A stretch of 56,047 bases of DNA. It comes from Pseudomonadota bacterium. GTDB lineage: Bacteria > Pseudomonadota > Alphaproteobacteria > Sphingomonadales > Sphingomonadaceae. The translations under genes were made by a program, and so were the position numbers. Location of the stretch: assembly GCA_023418595.1 (NCBI GenBank), contig JAEZZI010000034.1, forward strand, positions 1 through 56,047, read 5' to 3'. A model generated the notes under the pieces. That model had not been told where the DNA came from, searched no databases, and worked only from the letters and a program-made list of their open reading frames with translations. Shown piece after piece: positions 19,709 to 28,514 of the stretch (position 1 is its first letter; each line of letters starts with the position of its first letter).

Positions 19709-19966
19709 TCACGGCAGCGGACCAAACAGTTTGTCGAGTTCGCTGCGCAAATGGCCTTCGATAACGCGCAGTTCTGCGTCGCTGATCGGAACCGGATCGG
19801 GCCAGTCATCGGAGACAGCGATCTCTGTCTCTGCCTTGCCGACGCATGCGCGCTGCGGTGGTGCCTGAACATAATCGTGCAGGTCGCCAATGTCTTGCGA
19901 CCAATTGCGCGGCGCGCGGATCCGGCGTTTGCGTGGCAACGGCATCGGACGATGCTGTCGCCGCAC
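19709..19966 (-). CDS. hypothetical protein upstream of the recombinase
   Basis: An 85-aa ORF with a basic N-terminus (PRKRRIRAPRNWSQDIGDLHDYV) and an acidic C-terminus (ISDAELRVIEGHLRSELDKLFGPLP). It sits 18 bp before the recombinase gene in the same direction, which suggests co-expression; a role as a recombinase accessory factor would be a guess. A competing frame (19687-20016) lacks protein-like composition. No domain recognised. Confidence 0.6.
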   Translation of the reverse strand: MRRQHRPMPLPRKRRIRAPRNWSQDIGDLHDYVQAPPQRACVGKAETEIAVSDDWPDPVPISDAELRVIEGHLRSELDKLFGPLP

Positions 19967-20012
19967 TGCGCGGCACGCAAACCTTGATTGCCGACATAGT
20001 GCAGATACGTGC

Positions 20013-20504
20013 TCACGGCGCTTCCGGCGTAGCCGCCTCTAATCGTTGGAGTGCTTCATCGTCACTTGCCGCCGCAATCAGTGCAGCCCAATCGTCGGGC
20101 GGGTTGCCGCCGTCGAGCATTTTGCGGAACACCGCATAAGCGTCCGACTTCGCGCCATAGGTCCGCAGCGTGGTCTCGTCGTTGACCCACGCAAACACGA
20201 TCACCTTGGCGCTGCTGCTGTAGCGAAAGAACAACCGGAACCGCCCGCCGCCGAATTTAGCCCGGAACCAGTGTTTCCGCGCATCGCCAAGCGTGCCGCC
20301 TTGGCGATATTCAGGACGGGTGGGATCCTGCGGGATCATCTCGAACACCAACTGGCGCAGGGCGGCGAGGAGCTTCGCGTTTGCCGACTTTCGCCAGCCG
20401 CGCGGATCCTTCGCGCGCGCCTTCTCGACCGCACCCGCCAGCTTCTCGATCTGATCGAGAAACAGTGGGTGGGCGAACAACTGCCACCCGTTTACCTCCA
20501 GCAT
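20013..20504 (-). CDS. yhaV: YhaV family toxin
   Basis: A 163-aa RelE-superfamily ribonuclease toxin of type II systems. The start NGWQLFAHPLFLDQIEKL and the central DPTRPEYRQGGTLGDARKHWFRAKFGGGRFRLFFRY with VIVFAWVNDETTLRTYGAKSDAYAVF are characteristic of YhaV. It cleaves mRNA at the ribosome and is neutralised by PrlF. Its ATG overlaps the prlF stop, coupling translation. In this place it probably stabilises the ICE. Confidence 0.93.
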   Translation of the reverse strand: MLEVNGWQLFAHPLFLDQIEKLAGAVEKARAKDPRGWRKSANAKLLAALRQLVFEMIPQDPTRPEYRQGGTLGDARKHWFRAKFGGGRFRLFFRYSSSAKVIVFAWVNDETTLRTYGAKSDAYAVFRKMLDGGNPPDDWAALIAAASDDEALQRLEAATPEAP

Positions 20505-20830
20505 TAAAGATCGACGTCGCCGTCGATCGGCGCTTCGAGGTCAACCTTCACACCTTCGGTCAGCGCCGCAAGAAGCTCGGCCAGTGTCGGCGTCAGCGCA
20601 GTGACCGCCTCGGGTCGCCGGGCAATGTCGTCGGCAAGGAAGGCCAGGAACCGATCGATGGCGGGGTCTTCGTTCTCGACCTCCGCTCGGTGGACCGACA
20701 CGCCGCGCTCGTCGACCCGGAACGCGATCTTGCCGCCATAATCAACGCCAAGCGCCGTGCGGACCGACTTCGGGACAGTGGTCTGACCCTTGGCCGTGAT
20801 GGTGCTGATCTCTTCGAGCATTGCGGACAT
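20504..20830 (-). CDS. prlF: PrlF antitoxin (AbrB/MazE-type)
   Basis: A 108-aa antitoxin. The N-terminal swapped-hairpin AbrB domain shows TITAKGQTTVPKSVRTALGV, which binds DNA, and the acidic C-terminus should wrap the toxin. It precedes yhaV with a four-base overlap and is expected to repress the operon. AGGAG eight bases before ATG 20830 fixes the start. Divergent from the DUF932 gene, with 138 bp between. Confidence 0.93.
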   Translation of the reverse strand: MSAMLEEISTITAKGQTTVPKSVRTALGVDYGGKIAFRVDERGVSVHRAEVENEDPAIDRFLAFLADDIARRPEAVTALTPTLAELLAALTEGVKVDLEAPIDGDVDL

Positions 20831-20882
20831 GGCGGTCTCCTGTATACGTGCTTTTGTAAGGAGATCGCATTACAAAGTCAAG

Positions 20883-20968
20883 GGGAGAGGGAGAGGGCGG
20901 CGGCTGTCGCCGTGACGGTTCGAGTGTCGGGAGAGAGGCTCCTGGCCGGACCGTCGCGGAGATATGTC
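20883..20968 (+). promoter_or_regulatory. structured 5' leader, family A, copy 1 (before DUF932 gene)
   Basis: Outer stem GACGGTTC (20914-20921) pairs with GGACCGTC (20948-20955), enclosing an inner hairpin GGGAG/CTCCT (20929-20933 and 20939-20943) with loop AGAGG. The start codon follows 14 bases later. Homologous leaders precede the genes at 22296 and 23286. Confidence 0.75.
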
Positions 20969-22168
20969 ATGACGCAAGTTCAAGTTCTCGACGCGAGCCC
21001 CGACCGGAGCGGTGGCTACAAGGTCGACGTCGGTCGCGGCCAGCGGGTCGGTAGGGTTTCGTCGGAATGGTTCAGTCGTCCGGCGGATGAGCGCTATCTG
21101 TCGCTTGATGCGCTGATGGCATCGGTGAAAGGCCGAGCCGAACGCAGCCGCACACGCACGGTGGAAAGCGCGGCGGTGCGGGTCGAAGCCAGCCGCGACA
21201 ATGCCGAACAGCTCAACCTGATCCTACCCGGCGCCGAGCAGCCGATTTCACCAACGCATTGGAGCTTTGGCCAGCTGGCAGCCTTGGTCGGCGCGCCTGC
21301 GGCGTATCTGCGCCAGCTCCCAGCACCGCTTGCCGGCATCAACTTGCAATATGGTCTTACCAACCACCGCGCCGAGCAGGTCAAGACGCTGGAGACCGAT
21401 GACGGCCGCATGGAACTGCGCGCCGTCACTGGCCCGGATTATGGCCGCATCTATGACCATGAGCTTGTCGCCGCCGTGCAGCGGATCGCTGGCAACGGCA
21501 CCGGCGATACGCGCTGGAAGGTGCCCGGTGTGCTCGACTGGTCGACCGGCATCTACAATCCAATGGTCGACATCAGCGCCGATACGACCACGCTGTATGC
21601 GTCCGACCGCGACGTCTTCCTGTTCCTGGTCGACGACCTCAACCCGATCGAGGCGGGCAAGCTGCCCGATGGATCGCCCGACCTGTATTTCCGGGGCTTT
21701 TATTGCTGGAACAGCGAGGTAGGAGCCAAGACGCTCGGCATCGCCAGCTTCTACCTTCGCGCGGTCTGCCAGAACCGCAATCTCTGGGGTGTCGAGGACT
21801 TCGAGGAAATCAGCATCAGACACAGCAAGTATGCCGCAAACCGCTTCGCGCATGAGGCAGCACCAGCGTTGACCCGGTTCGCTGATTCCTCGCCACTACC
21901 GTTCGTCAACGGCATCCGGCAGGCGCGGGAGCGCATCGTCGCGCGCTCGGACGAGGACCGCACCGATTTCCTGCGCAAGCGCGGGTTCGGCAAGGCCGAG
22001 ACTGCGAAGATCATCGACACGGTGCTAGCCGAGGAAGGCCGCCCGCCCGAGTCCGTATTTGACTTCGTGCAGGGCATCACCGCTTTTGCTCGCAGCAAGT
22101 CCCAGCAGGATGCGCGGCTTGATCTGGAAGGTCGCGCCAAGAGGCTGTTCGACCGGGTGGCGGCATAG
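20969..22168 (+). CDS. DUF932 domain-containing protein
   Basis: A 399-aa protein of the DUF932 (phage/plasmid-like protein TIGR03299-type) group. Features include WSFGQLAALVGAPAAYLRQLP, GLTNHRAEQVKTL, the central RAVTGPDYGRIYDHELV and a C-terminal helical part. Its members are common in conjugative elements and phages, and the function is not established. It opens the maintenance module and carries the family A leader. The frame is open far upstream, but ATG 20969 follows the leader and gives the family N-terminus. Confidence 0.85.
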   Translation: MTQVQVLDASPDRSGGYKVDVGRGQRVGRVSSEWFSRPADERYLSLDALMASVKGRAERSRTRTVESAAVRVEASRDNAEQLNLILPGAEQPISPTHWSFGQLAALVGAPAAYLRQLPAPLAGINLQYGLTNHRAEQVKTLETDDGRMELRAVTGPDYGRIYDHELVAAVQRIAGNGTGDTRWKVPGVLDWSTGIYNPMVDISADTTTLYASDRDVFLFLVDDLNPIEAGKLPDGSPDLYFRGFYCWNSEVGAKTLGIASFYLRAVCQNRNLWGVEDFEEISIRHSKYAANRFAHEAAPALTRFADSSPLPFVNGIRQARERIVARSDEDRTDFLRKRGFGKAETAKIIDTVLAEEGRPPESVFDFVQGITAFARSKSQQDARLDLEGRAKRLFDRVAA

Positions 22169-22210
22169 GCCTGCCTGTCATCGCTATGTCGGTGCGCGGC
22201 GCCGCCTTCT

Positions 22211-22295
22211 TCAAAGGAAGAGGGCGGCGCTGCGCTTCGTGACGGTTCGAGGTGTCGGGAGAGTGGCTCCCGGCCGGACCGTCCGGAGACCCGCC
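22211..22295 (+). promoter_or_regulatory. structured 5' leader, family A, copy 2 (before DUF6878 gene)
   Basis: Outer stem GACGGTTC (22241-22248) / GGACCGTC (22276-22283), inner hairpin GGGAG (22257-22261) / CTCCC (22267-22271), loop AGTGG. The sequence from AAGAGGGCGGCG onward is close to the copies at 20883 and 23200. Confidence 0.78.
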
Positions 22296-22790
22296 ATGAT
22301 CGAACCTATTTCACCCACCGCGTCACCTATCGACGCCCAAGCTGTCTGGCAGCGCTATCTCGCACAAGAAGCGGCACGCGACGCCTTGTTCGAGACGCTG
22401 CGTCCGGCCAATCAGACCGCAATCTTTGATGCGCTGGCATCGGCTGGCGTCGTCACGCTGGTCGTCAACTTCGACGGCTTTGGCGACAGCGGCCAGATCG
22501 AAGCGATGACAGCGACCGGAGCAGAAAGCGAAATGGAGATGCCGGAAATCGCCATCTCCTATGCTTCGCCTGGCAGGGGTGATGGCGACGACGCCATCGA
22601 CCAGCAGCCGCTACCGCTGTCCGAAGCGATCGAAACGCTCTGCTATGACCTGCTGCGCCAGACCCATGCCGGGTGGGAGAACAACGACGGCGCGTTTGGC
22701 GACTTCACCTTCGACGTGACCGCGCGAACGATCAGCCTCGACCACAATGATCGCTACACCGCGATCGGATCCTACGCGCACCAGTGGTGA
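22296..22790 (+). CDS. DUF6878-like protein
   Basis: A 164-aa acidic protein (MIEPISPTASPIDAQAVWQRYLAQEAARDALFETL..., then TLVVNFDGFGDSGQIE and WENNDGAFGDFTFDV). This corresponds to the DUF6878 proteins that accompany ParB and DUF6915 genes in proteobacterial ICEs and plasmids; function unknown. The leader before it is family A. The downstream DUF6915 gene begins 11 bases after its stop. Confidence 0.75.
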   Translation: MIEPISPTASPIDAQAVWQRYLAQEAARDALFETLRPANQTAIFDALASAGVVTLVVNFDGFGDSGQIEAMTATGAESEMEMPEIAISYASPGRGDGDDAIDQQPLPLSEAIETLCYDLLRQTHAGWENNDGAFGDFTFDVTARTISLDHNDRYTAIGSYAHQW

Positions 22791-22801
22791 GGAGGCTGAT
22801 C

Positions 22802-23164
22802 ATGGGACATTGCTATCACCATGCGCTGTCATCGGTGCGCAAATGGGGCGGGACGCCCGAAGAATATCTGCCGCTGCATCAGTGGTTCGACGAGTCCAAG
22901 GCGATCACCGCCGACTTCCGCCACCGCGCGCTGCGCCATCATGCGGAGGGCATCTTCATGCTCGAACGCTTCTTCGGCCCCGTGCTGACACTATCGACCG
23001 GACGGGTCGTGCCCGTCCGCCTGATCGGCGAGCAGCACGTCATCGAGGATCTGGGGTTCGTGCCGAGCTTCGCGGACTGGGTTCGGACGATCCGGCCCGA
23101 GCCGTGGATGGGCCGTGCCCAGCCGATCCACAAGCTTGTCGATCCGTTTGCGGTCGCGGCCTGA
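22802..23164 (+). CDS. DUF6915-like protein
   Basis: A 120-aa protein beginning MGHCYHHALSSVRKWGGTPEEYLPLHQWFDESKA and containing DFRHRALRHHAEGIFMLERFFGP, the pattern of DUF6915. The His-rich helices might bind metal, but this is only a visual impression. GAGGAGG before ATG 22802 decides the start. It is likely in one transcript with the DUF6878 gene. Confidence 0.75.
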   Translation: MGHCYHHALSSVRKWGGTPEEYLPLHQWFDESKAITADFRHRALRHHAEGIFMLERFFGPVLTLSTGRVVPVRLIGEQHVIEDLGFVPSFADWVRTIRPEPWMGRAQPIHKLVDPFAVAA

Positions 23165-23199
23165 CCCCAGCCGGTAGTGCCAGACGTTGCGTCGCTCTC

Positions 23200-23285
23200 T
23201 TCAGAGGAAGAGGGCGGCGCTGCGCTTCGTGACGGTCCGAGATGTCGGGAGAGTGGCTCCCGGCCGGGCCGTCCGGAGAAGTGTC
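23200..23285 (+). promoter_or_regulatory. structured 5' leader, family A, copy 3 (before ParB-like gene)
   Basis: Outer stem GACGGTCC (23231-23238) / GGGCCGTC (23266-23273), inner hairpin GGGAG (23247-23251) / CTCCC (23257-23261), loop AGTGG. The ribosome-binding GGAGAA abuts the outer stem. Compared with copies 1 and 2 the changed stem bases (TT to TC, GGA to GGG) keep pairing. Confidence 0.78.
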
Positions 23286-25433
23286 ATGCCCAAGTCCAAT
23301 CCCAAGCTCGCGCTCAGCGTTTCGCGCGATATCCCGTTCGACAAGCTGGTGCTGTCGCAGTGTAACGTCCGCCGGATCAAGGCCGGCATCGGCATCGAGG
23401 AGCTCGCCGAGGATATCGCGCGGCGCACGCTGTTGCAGTCGCTCACTGTCCGGGCCGTCGTCGATGCCGATGGCAACGAAACCGGCATGTTCGAGGTGCC
23501 GTCGGGCGGCCGCCGCTACCGCGCGCTCGAACTGCTGGTGAAGCACAAACAGCTCCTGCGCAACGCGCCGGTGCCGTGCATCATCCGCACCGAAGGCGAT
23601 GCCGAGGAAGACAGCCTGGCCGAGAACATCCAGCGGGCACCACTGCATCCGCTCGACCAGTTCCGTGCGTTTCTCGCGTTGCGCGAGAAGGGCCAGTCCG
23701 AGGAGGAGATCGCCGCGCACCAGTTCGTGTCGGTAGCGGTGGTCAAGCAGCGCCTGAAGCTCGCCAGCGTGTCGCCGAAGATCCTCGACGCCTATGCCGA
23801 GGATGAGATCACGCTCGACCAGCTGATGGCGTTCACGGTCAACAGCGACCATGAGCGGCAGGAGCAGGTCTTCGAACGGCTCGCCGGCTCCTACGACCGT
23901 CAGCCTTACGCCATCCGCCGGATGTTGACCGAAGGCGCGGTGCGTGCATGCGACAAGCGGGCGCGGTTCATCGACATCGATGCCTATATCGAGGCCGGCG
24001 GCGGCGTCATGCGCGACCTGTTTCAGGGCGATGATGGTGGCTGGCTGCAGGATGTCGGCCTGGTCGATCTGATGGTTTCCGAGCGCCTGCGGGAAGAGGC
24101 GATGAAGGTGCAGGCTGAAGGCTGGCACTGGATCGATGCAGCGCCCGACTTCCCCTATGGCCATACCTATGGCCTTCGCCAGCTGCGCGGCACGCCGGTG
24201 GAGATCACCGCCGAAGAACAGGCCACGCGCGATGCGCTCCAGGCCGAATATGATGCACTTGTCGCCGAGCATGAAGACCTGCCCGAACTGCCCGACGAGG
24301 TCGACGAACGGCTCGGCGAACTGAAAACCGCGATTGAGGCGCTCGACCAGCGGCCGCTGGCCTATGATGCCGATGAGGTGACCCGGGCGGGCGCGTTCGT
24401 TAGCATCGCGCCGGATGGCAGCCTGCGGATCGAGCGCGGCTTCGTTCGGCCCGAGGACGAACTGCCCATCGAGCCCGAGCGGGGTGCGGTTGCAGAAGGC
24501 GACTATGAACATGCCGACAACGGCTCCGACCATGTCGGTGAGCAGGCCGGCACCGACAGCGATGTCGAGGTCGCGCCTGAGCCCGAGGAGGACGAAGGCC
24601 TGCGCCCGATTCCCGACCGGCTGATGTCGGAACTGACCGCGCATCGTACGCTGGCGCTGGGCGACGCAGTGGCACGGTCGCCAGAGGTGGCATTCCACGC
24701 CTGCCTCCATGCGCTCGTCTTGCGGCTGTTCTACCGCTATGCGCTAGACAGCTGCCTTGAACTCGACGCCAAGCATGTCGGGTTCGGTCAGCAGGCGCCC
24801 GGCCTTGGCGATACTGCGTCGGCACAGGCAATCGATGCGCGGCACCAAGCGCTCGCCGATCTGCTGCCCGCGCAACCCGAAGCGTTGTGGGATGCGCTCG
24901 GCGACATGGACGGCGATCAGCAGAAGGCACTGTTCGCCCACTGCGTCGCCTGCACGGTCAATGCCACGTTCGAGGCTTACAACCGCAGGCCGCGTGCGCT
25001 CGCCCATGCCGATATGCTCGCCAAGGCGGTCGATCTCGACATGGCGGCGGCGGGCTGGACGCCGACGGCCGTCGGCTTCTTCAGCCGCGTGACCAAAGCG
25101 CGTATCGTTCAGGCGGTGGCAGAAGTGAAGGGTGAACGGACGGCTGAGAGCATCGCGCATCTCAAGAAGCCGGACATGGCGGCGCGTGCGGCTGTACTGC
25201 TCGAAGGCAGCGGCTGGTTGCCCGAACCGCTCTGCACGCCGGGTCGCGCTATACCAACACCAACCGAACGCGAGGTCGAGTCGCCCAGCGATGAGGCCAT
25301 CGTCGGTGTCGAGGCCATTGGCGAAGCGCAGCCGGCGGTAGACGACGGCGCACGGTCCGTGGCGGACGAAGCGCCGATCGACGACAATGCCGGGGCCGAG
25401 GGCGATACCCCCTTCGCCGTCGCCGCCGAGTAG
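23286..25433 (+). CDS. large ParB/RepB/Spo0J family protein
   Basis: A 715-aa protein. The N-terminal ParB/Srx-like domain shows IPFDKLVLSQCNVRRI, VPSGGRRYRALELL and DSLAENIQRAPLHPLDQFRAF, followed by a KorB/HTH-like region (EEEIAAHQFVSVAVVKQRLKLASVSPKILDAY). The long C-terminal part (residues ~300-715) is acidic with no recognised domain. It is much larger than chromosomal ParB and belongs to the ICE/plasmid group. Roles in partition or in gene regulation are both possible. No ParA is next to it. Confidence 0.9.
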   Translation: MPKSNPKLALSVSRDIPFDKLVLSQCNVRRIKAGIGIEELAEDIARRTLLQSLTVRAVVDADGNETGMFEVPSGGRRYRALELLVKHKQLLRNAPVPCIIRTEGDAEEDSLAENIQRAPLHPLDQFRAFLALREKGQSEEEIAAHQFVSVAVVKQRLKLASVSPKILDAYAEDEITLDQLMAFTVNSDHERQEQVFERLAGSYDRQPYAIRRMLTEGAVRACDKRARFIDIDAYIEAGGGVMRDLFQGDDGGWLQDVGLVDLMVSERLREEAMKVQAEGWHWIDAAPDFPYGHTYGLRQLRGTPVEITAEEQATRDALQAEYDALVAEHEDLPELPDEVDERLGELKTAIEALDQRPLAYDADEVTRAGAFVSIAPDGSLRIERGFVRPEDELPIEPERGAVAEGDYEHADNGSDHVGEQAGTDSDVEVAPEPEEDEGLRPIPDRLMSELTAHRTLALGDAVARSPEVAFHACLHALVLRLFYRYALDSCLELDAKHVGFGQQAPGLGDTASAQAIDARHQALADLLPAQPEALWDALGDMDGDQQKALFAHCVACTVNATFEAYNRRPRALAHADMLAKAVDLDMAAAGWTPTAVGFFSRVTKARIVQAVAEVKGERTAESIAHLKKPDMAARAAVLLEGSGWLPEPLCTPGRAIPTPTEREVESPSDEAIVGVEAIGEAQPAVDDGARSVADEAPIDDNAGAEGDTPFAVAAE

Positions 25434-25461
25434 GTCGCGCTCCCCAGACCCGCTCGCAACT

Positions 25462-25532
25462 GAGGGTCCGCCGTGCATCGGGGTCCCCGCGAAGCCTGCT
25501 TCGTGGGGATTACTTGGGCGCAGCGGACCCTC
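25462..25532 (+). promoter_or_regulatory. structured 5' leader before the Toprim gene
   Basis: Perfect 10-bp outer stem GAGGGTCCGC (25462-25471) / GCGGACCCTC (25523-25532), enclosing a 10-bp inner hairpin CCCCGCGAAG (25485-25494) / CTTCGTGGGG (25499-25508) with loop CCTG. The ribosome-binding AGGAGGA follows just 3' of the structure. Confidence 0.65.
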
Positions 25533-25553
25533 TTCTTGTCTCAGGAGGATCAG

Positions 25554-26585
25554 ATGCCCGACGCATCCGACCTTGCCCGGCAGCTTGCTCGCAATGCAGA
25601 ACGCGTCTGCCGCCACTATTTACCCCAAGGCCGACGACAGGGCCGCTACTGGCTCATCGGCGATGTCGAGGGCACGCCGGGGCGCAGCCTGTTCGTGCGA
25701 CTGACCGGACCCGACGCCGGCAAGGGTGCTGCGGGCAAATGGACCGATGCGGCCACCGGCGAGCATGGCGATCTGCTCGATCTCATTGCCGCCAACCAGC
25801 GATTGGCTTCGCTTGCTGATACGCTCGACGAGGCACGGCGCTTTCTGTCTCTGCCGGCGCCAGAGCCAAAGGCATTTGAGCCGCTGCCGCCCGTACCGAC
25901 CGGATCGCCGGAAGCTGCGCGACGGCTGTGGGGGATATCGCAGCCGATCCATGAAACGCTTGCCGAGACCTATCTGCGCCAGCGTGGCATCATCGACCTG
26001 CGCGAGTGCGTTGCGCTGCGGTTCCATCCTAACTGCTGGTATCGCGCCGACGAAGACGATCCACCCGGCACGCCAAATGCGTTCCCGGCATTGATTGCAG
26101 CAGTCCGCAGTGATGGCGGATCATTGACCGGCATCCACCGCACCTGGCTCGATCCGAATGGCAGCGGAAAGGCACCCGTCGCCACTCCACGTCGGGCCAT
26201 GGGCAATCTCCTCGGCAACGGCTTGCGGTTCGGTCGGGCCGGATCAGTCCTGGTCGCCGGAGAGGGCATCGAAACGATATTGTCGCTCCGTCAGATCATG
26301 CCGACCATGCCCATGATCGCCGGTCTCTCAGCGGGTCATTTGTCCGCGTTGCAAATCGCGCCAACGCTGCGCCGCCTCTACATTGCGCGCGATAACGATC
26401 CCGCTGGACACCATGCGGCTGACACGATGGCCGAGCGCGCGATCGGGGCTGGTATCGAGCCTTTGATGCTGACTGCCAGCCTTGGTGACTTCAACGACGA
26501 TTTGCAGCGGCTTGGCCGGGACGAGATGCGGGCAACGGTTCGAGTGCAGCTTGCCCCGGAGGATGCCGAACAGTTCATCGGGTGA
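25554..26585 (+). CDS. DUF7146/Toprim domain protein (primase-like)
   Basis: A 343-aa protein of the phage P4/plasmid primase-related group. An N-terminal zinc-ribbon-like/DUF7146 region (RLWGISQPIHETLAETYLRQRGI) is followed by a Toprim domain with the acidic motifs VLVAGEGIETILSLRQ and LYIARDNDPAGHHAAD. Such proteins may prime replication of mobile DNA. No helicase domain is attached. AGGAGG before ATG 25554 defines the start. Confidence 0.85.
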   Translation: MPDASDLARQLARNAERVCRHYLPQGRRQGRYWLIGDVEGTPGRSLFVRLTGPDAGKGAAGKWTDAATGEHGDLLDLIAANQRLASLADTLDEARRFLSLPAPEPKAFEPLPPVPTGSPEAARRLWGISQPIHETLAETYLRQRGIIDLRECVALRFHPNCWYRADEDDPPGTPNAFPALIAAVRSDGGSLTGIHRTWLDPNGSGKAPVATPRRAMGNLLGNGLRFGRAGSVLVAGEGIETILSLRQIMPTMPMIAGLSAGHLSALQIAPTLRRLYIARDNDPAGHHAADTMAERAIGAGIEPLMLTASLGDFNDDLQRLGRDEMRATVRVQLAPEDAEQFIG

Positions 26586-26710
26586 GAACAGGCGGTGACG
26601 TCTCTGCGCCCGAGCTATGTTCGCCATGATCCGTCACTCCCCTGACAGAGCCGCGCCTCTGCCTTCGAGAGGGGCGAAAGAAGCGGAAGCCGACCGGGTC
26701 GGCAATGGCT

Positions 26711-26840
26711 GTGCGCGACTTTCTTCCCCGCCCCGTGCCGGGGCTCCTCGCGCGCCAAGAATGTCGTGCTCGCCATCCTCCGCTGCGCTCCGGCCTCATG
26801 GGTGCCGACCCGCTCCGCCCCCGCTCTTTGATCGCCCATG
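26711..26840 (+). promoter_or_regulatory. structured 5' leader, family B, copy 1 (before DUF2493 gene)
   Basis: Outer stem GTGCGCGA (26711-26718) / TCGCGCGC (26748-26755), then a conserved CTTTCTTCCCC internal loop and an inner hairpin GCCCC/GGGGC (26730-26734, 26740-26744). It is homologous to 40833-40960. The 295-base gap 26586-26880 holds this and no gene. Confidence 0.72.
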
Positions 26841-26880
26841 AAGGCCGCGAGAGGCGCGGTCCAACAACGGAGCGACCGCC

Positions 26881-27807
26881 ATGACAGATCCCGACGAGCC
26901 CCAGGAGCAATCCCCCACCGCGCATATTCTCGACGAACTGCAGCTGTACGGCTTCCGGCCATTCCATGACGAACCCGACCCGCGCCCCTTGCCCGAAGGC
27001 GACCGGGTCGCCGGGGCCATCGCCGACATCTTCGATGCGCTGATCGGCACGTTGGCCGATACAAGGCTCGAACCCGATCTCGACGATCTGCTCTGGTCGA
27101 CCGTCAATCTGTTTCATCGCGCCGCCGAGCGTGTAGAACGCGAACTCGACGATAATGAGCAGGCCCAGCGTCGATCACAGCGGGAACAGGACGGCTCCGA
27201 GGTGGCCTCGGTGGAACTTGAGCAATTGCTGGCGCAGGGCCTGACACTGATTGAACGGCGAAATGCCCATGAACTGATGCGCGATGCAGCCTGCGATCTC
27301 TATCGCACCCATACCGGTACGGCCTGGCATCCGCGCCATGGCAGCCTCGTCAACCGACGCGCGCTGACCGCAGCGATGGTCGACAGCCGGGATTTCATTG
27401 CCGCGCGCCGCCATGCCGAAACCGAGGTCATGCTGCCCACCGGACCGAAGGTGGCATTCACAGGTGGCAAGGATTGCAACGATACTGACGCCATCTGGGC
27501 GGCATTGGACCGGGTCCGCGCCAAGCACCCGAACATGGTCCTGCTACATGGCGGTGCACCGTCCGGTGCCGAGCGCATTGCTGCCTGCTGGGCCGACAAT
27601 CGCAAGGTAACGCAGGTGGCGTTTAAGCCCGACTGGTCGCGGCACGCCAAAGCAGCGCCGTTCAAGCGCAACGATGCCATGCTCGATGTGTTGCCGATCG
27701 GGGTAGTGGTGTTCCCCGGCACTGGCATTCAGGACAATCTTGTCGACAAGGCTCGCAAGCTCGGCATCCCCGTGTTCGACTTCCGCAAGAGCCAGCCCCC
27801 GACCTGA
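26881..27807 (+). CDS. DUF2493 domain protein (SLOG superfamily)
   Basis: A 308-aa protein. The N-terminal ~180 residues are helical and specific to ICE/plasmid members. The C-terminal DUF2493 domain is a Rossmann-like SLOG/YspA fold: VAFTGGKDCNDTDAIWAALD, LLHGGAPSGAERIAACWA and GVVVFPGTGIQDNLVDKARKLGIPVFDF. SLOG proteins bind nucleotide-derived ligands, and some act in stress or phage-response systems. The ligand here is unknown. It follows the family B leader. Confidence 0.87.
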   Translation: MTDPDEPQEQSPTAHILDELQLYGFRPFHDEPDPRPLPEGDRVAGAIADIFDALIGTLADTRLEPDLDDLLWSTVNLFHRAAERVERELDDNEQAQRRSQREQDGSEVASVELEQLLAQGLTLIERRNAHELMRDAACDLYRTHTGTAWHPRHGSLVNRRALTAAMVDSRDFIAARRHAETEVMLPTGPKVAFTGGKDCNDTDAIWAALDRVRAKHPNMVLLHGGAPSGAERIAACWADNRKVTQVAFKPDWSRHAKAAPFKRNDAMLDVLPIGVVVFPGTGIQDNLVDKARKLGIPVFDFRKSQPPT

Positions 27808-28063
27808 GCGTGGCATGCCCGACCAGTGGCTGGAGTACTGCCCCGTTAGTCATCAGCGTTAGCGGCACGCCAGCGAACTTCCGGGCGCTGAAACGACGCT
27901 GCACCACGTTTCGAAGCGGCACGCCCCGCTCTCTCTGGCTTACTTCTGACCTATGCGCTGCCTTGTGACGATCAACCCGCAAGGGGTCCGCTAAGCACAG
28001 CTTGCGGCCTTCAGCTTCGCCTTCGGTGATCGCGGCCGCGTGTCGGTCGCCTGTGCGCCTGTC

Positions 28064-28084
28064 GAGCGGGGACGGTTCCCGCTC
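28064..28084 (+). promoter_or_regulatory. hairpin before the 52-aa gene
   Basis: GAGCGGGGA-CGG-TTCCCGCTC forms a 9-bp stem ending 19 bases before ATG 28104, with CAGGAG between. The placement (hairpin, then ribosome-binding site) resembles the other leaders in this module. The rest of the 296-base gap 27808-28103 shows no gene. Confidence 0.4.
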
Positions 28085-28103
28085 CGGAAACAGGAGCAAG
28101 ATC

Positions 28104-28262
28104 ATGTCGCTTCCCACCGCCCAGAAGTTCGCATGGAGCCTCGCCAGGACGCTGATGACATGCGTGGTGCTGATCGAGACCAGCGATGGCTATGCGGTCA
28201 TGACCGATGCCGATTACGACGGCGATCCGATGATGATCGTTCGGGTGTATGATCCGTTCTGA
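28104..28262 (+). CDS. small hypothetical protein
   Basis: A 52-aa protein, MSLPTAQKFAWSLARTLMTC followed by an acidic end (VMTDADYDGDPMMIVRVYDPF). CAGGAG lies nine bases before the ATG and a hairpin precedes that. I recognise no domain. Position and ribosome-binding site are consistent with a real accessory gene closing the maintenance module. Confidence 0.55.
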   Translation: MSLPTAQKFAWSLARTLMTCVVLIETSDGYAVMTDADYDGDPMMIVRVYDPF

Positions 28263-28514
28263 TGCGCCGCTCTGGGCCTCAATCCGCTAATCGAACGGAC
28301 CGATGCCAAATTCCGACAGCCCCTGCTTGCCCATGCAGCGTCGACTGCCGCACACGGTTGAGACAGGACAGCAGCATTTATGCAAACACGCTATCGCGAT
28401 GTTTGCTTATGCGTTCGATTAGCCAGGTCCGCGCTGAGGAAATTCACGCAGGAATGGCTCAAATTTGTCGGCAAGATGTTTCTTTTGTTCGGAACATATC
28501 ATAAACACCGATGC

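Noticed and set aside
27662..28117. 151-aa minus-strand ORF over the DUF2493 gene end and the gap after it
   Set aside because: It overlaps the real DUF2493 domain and has low-complexity Arg/Cys composition.
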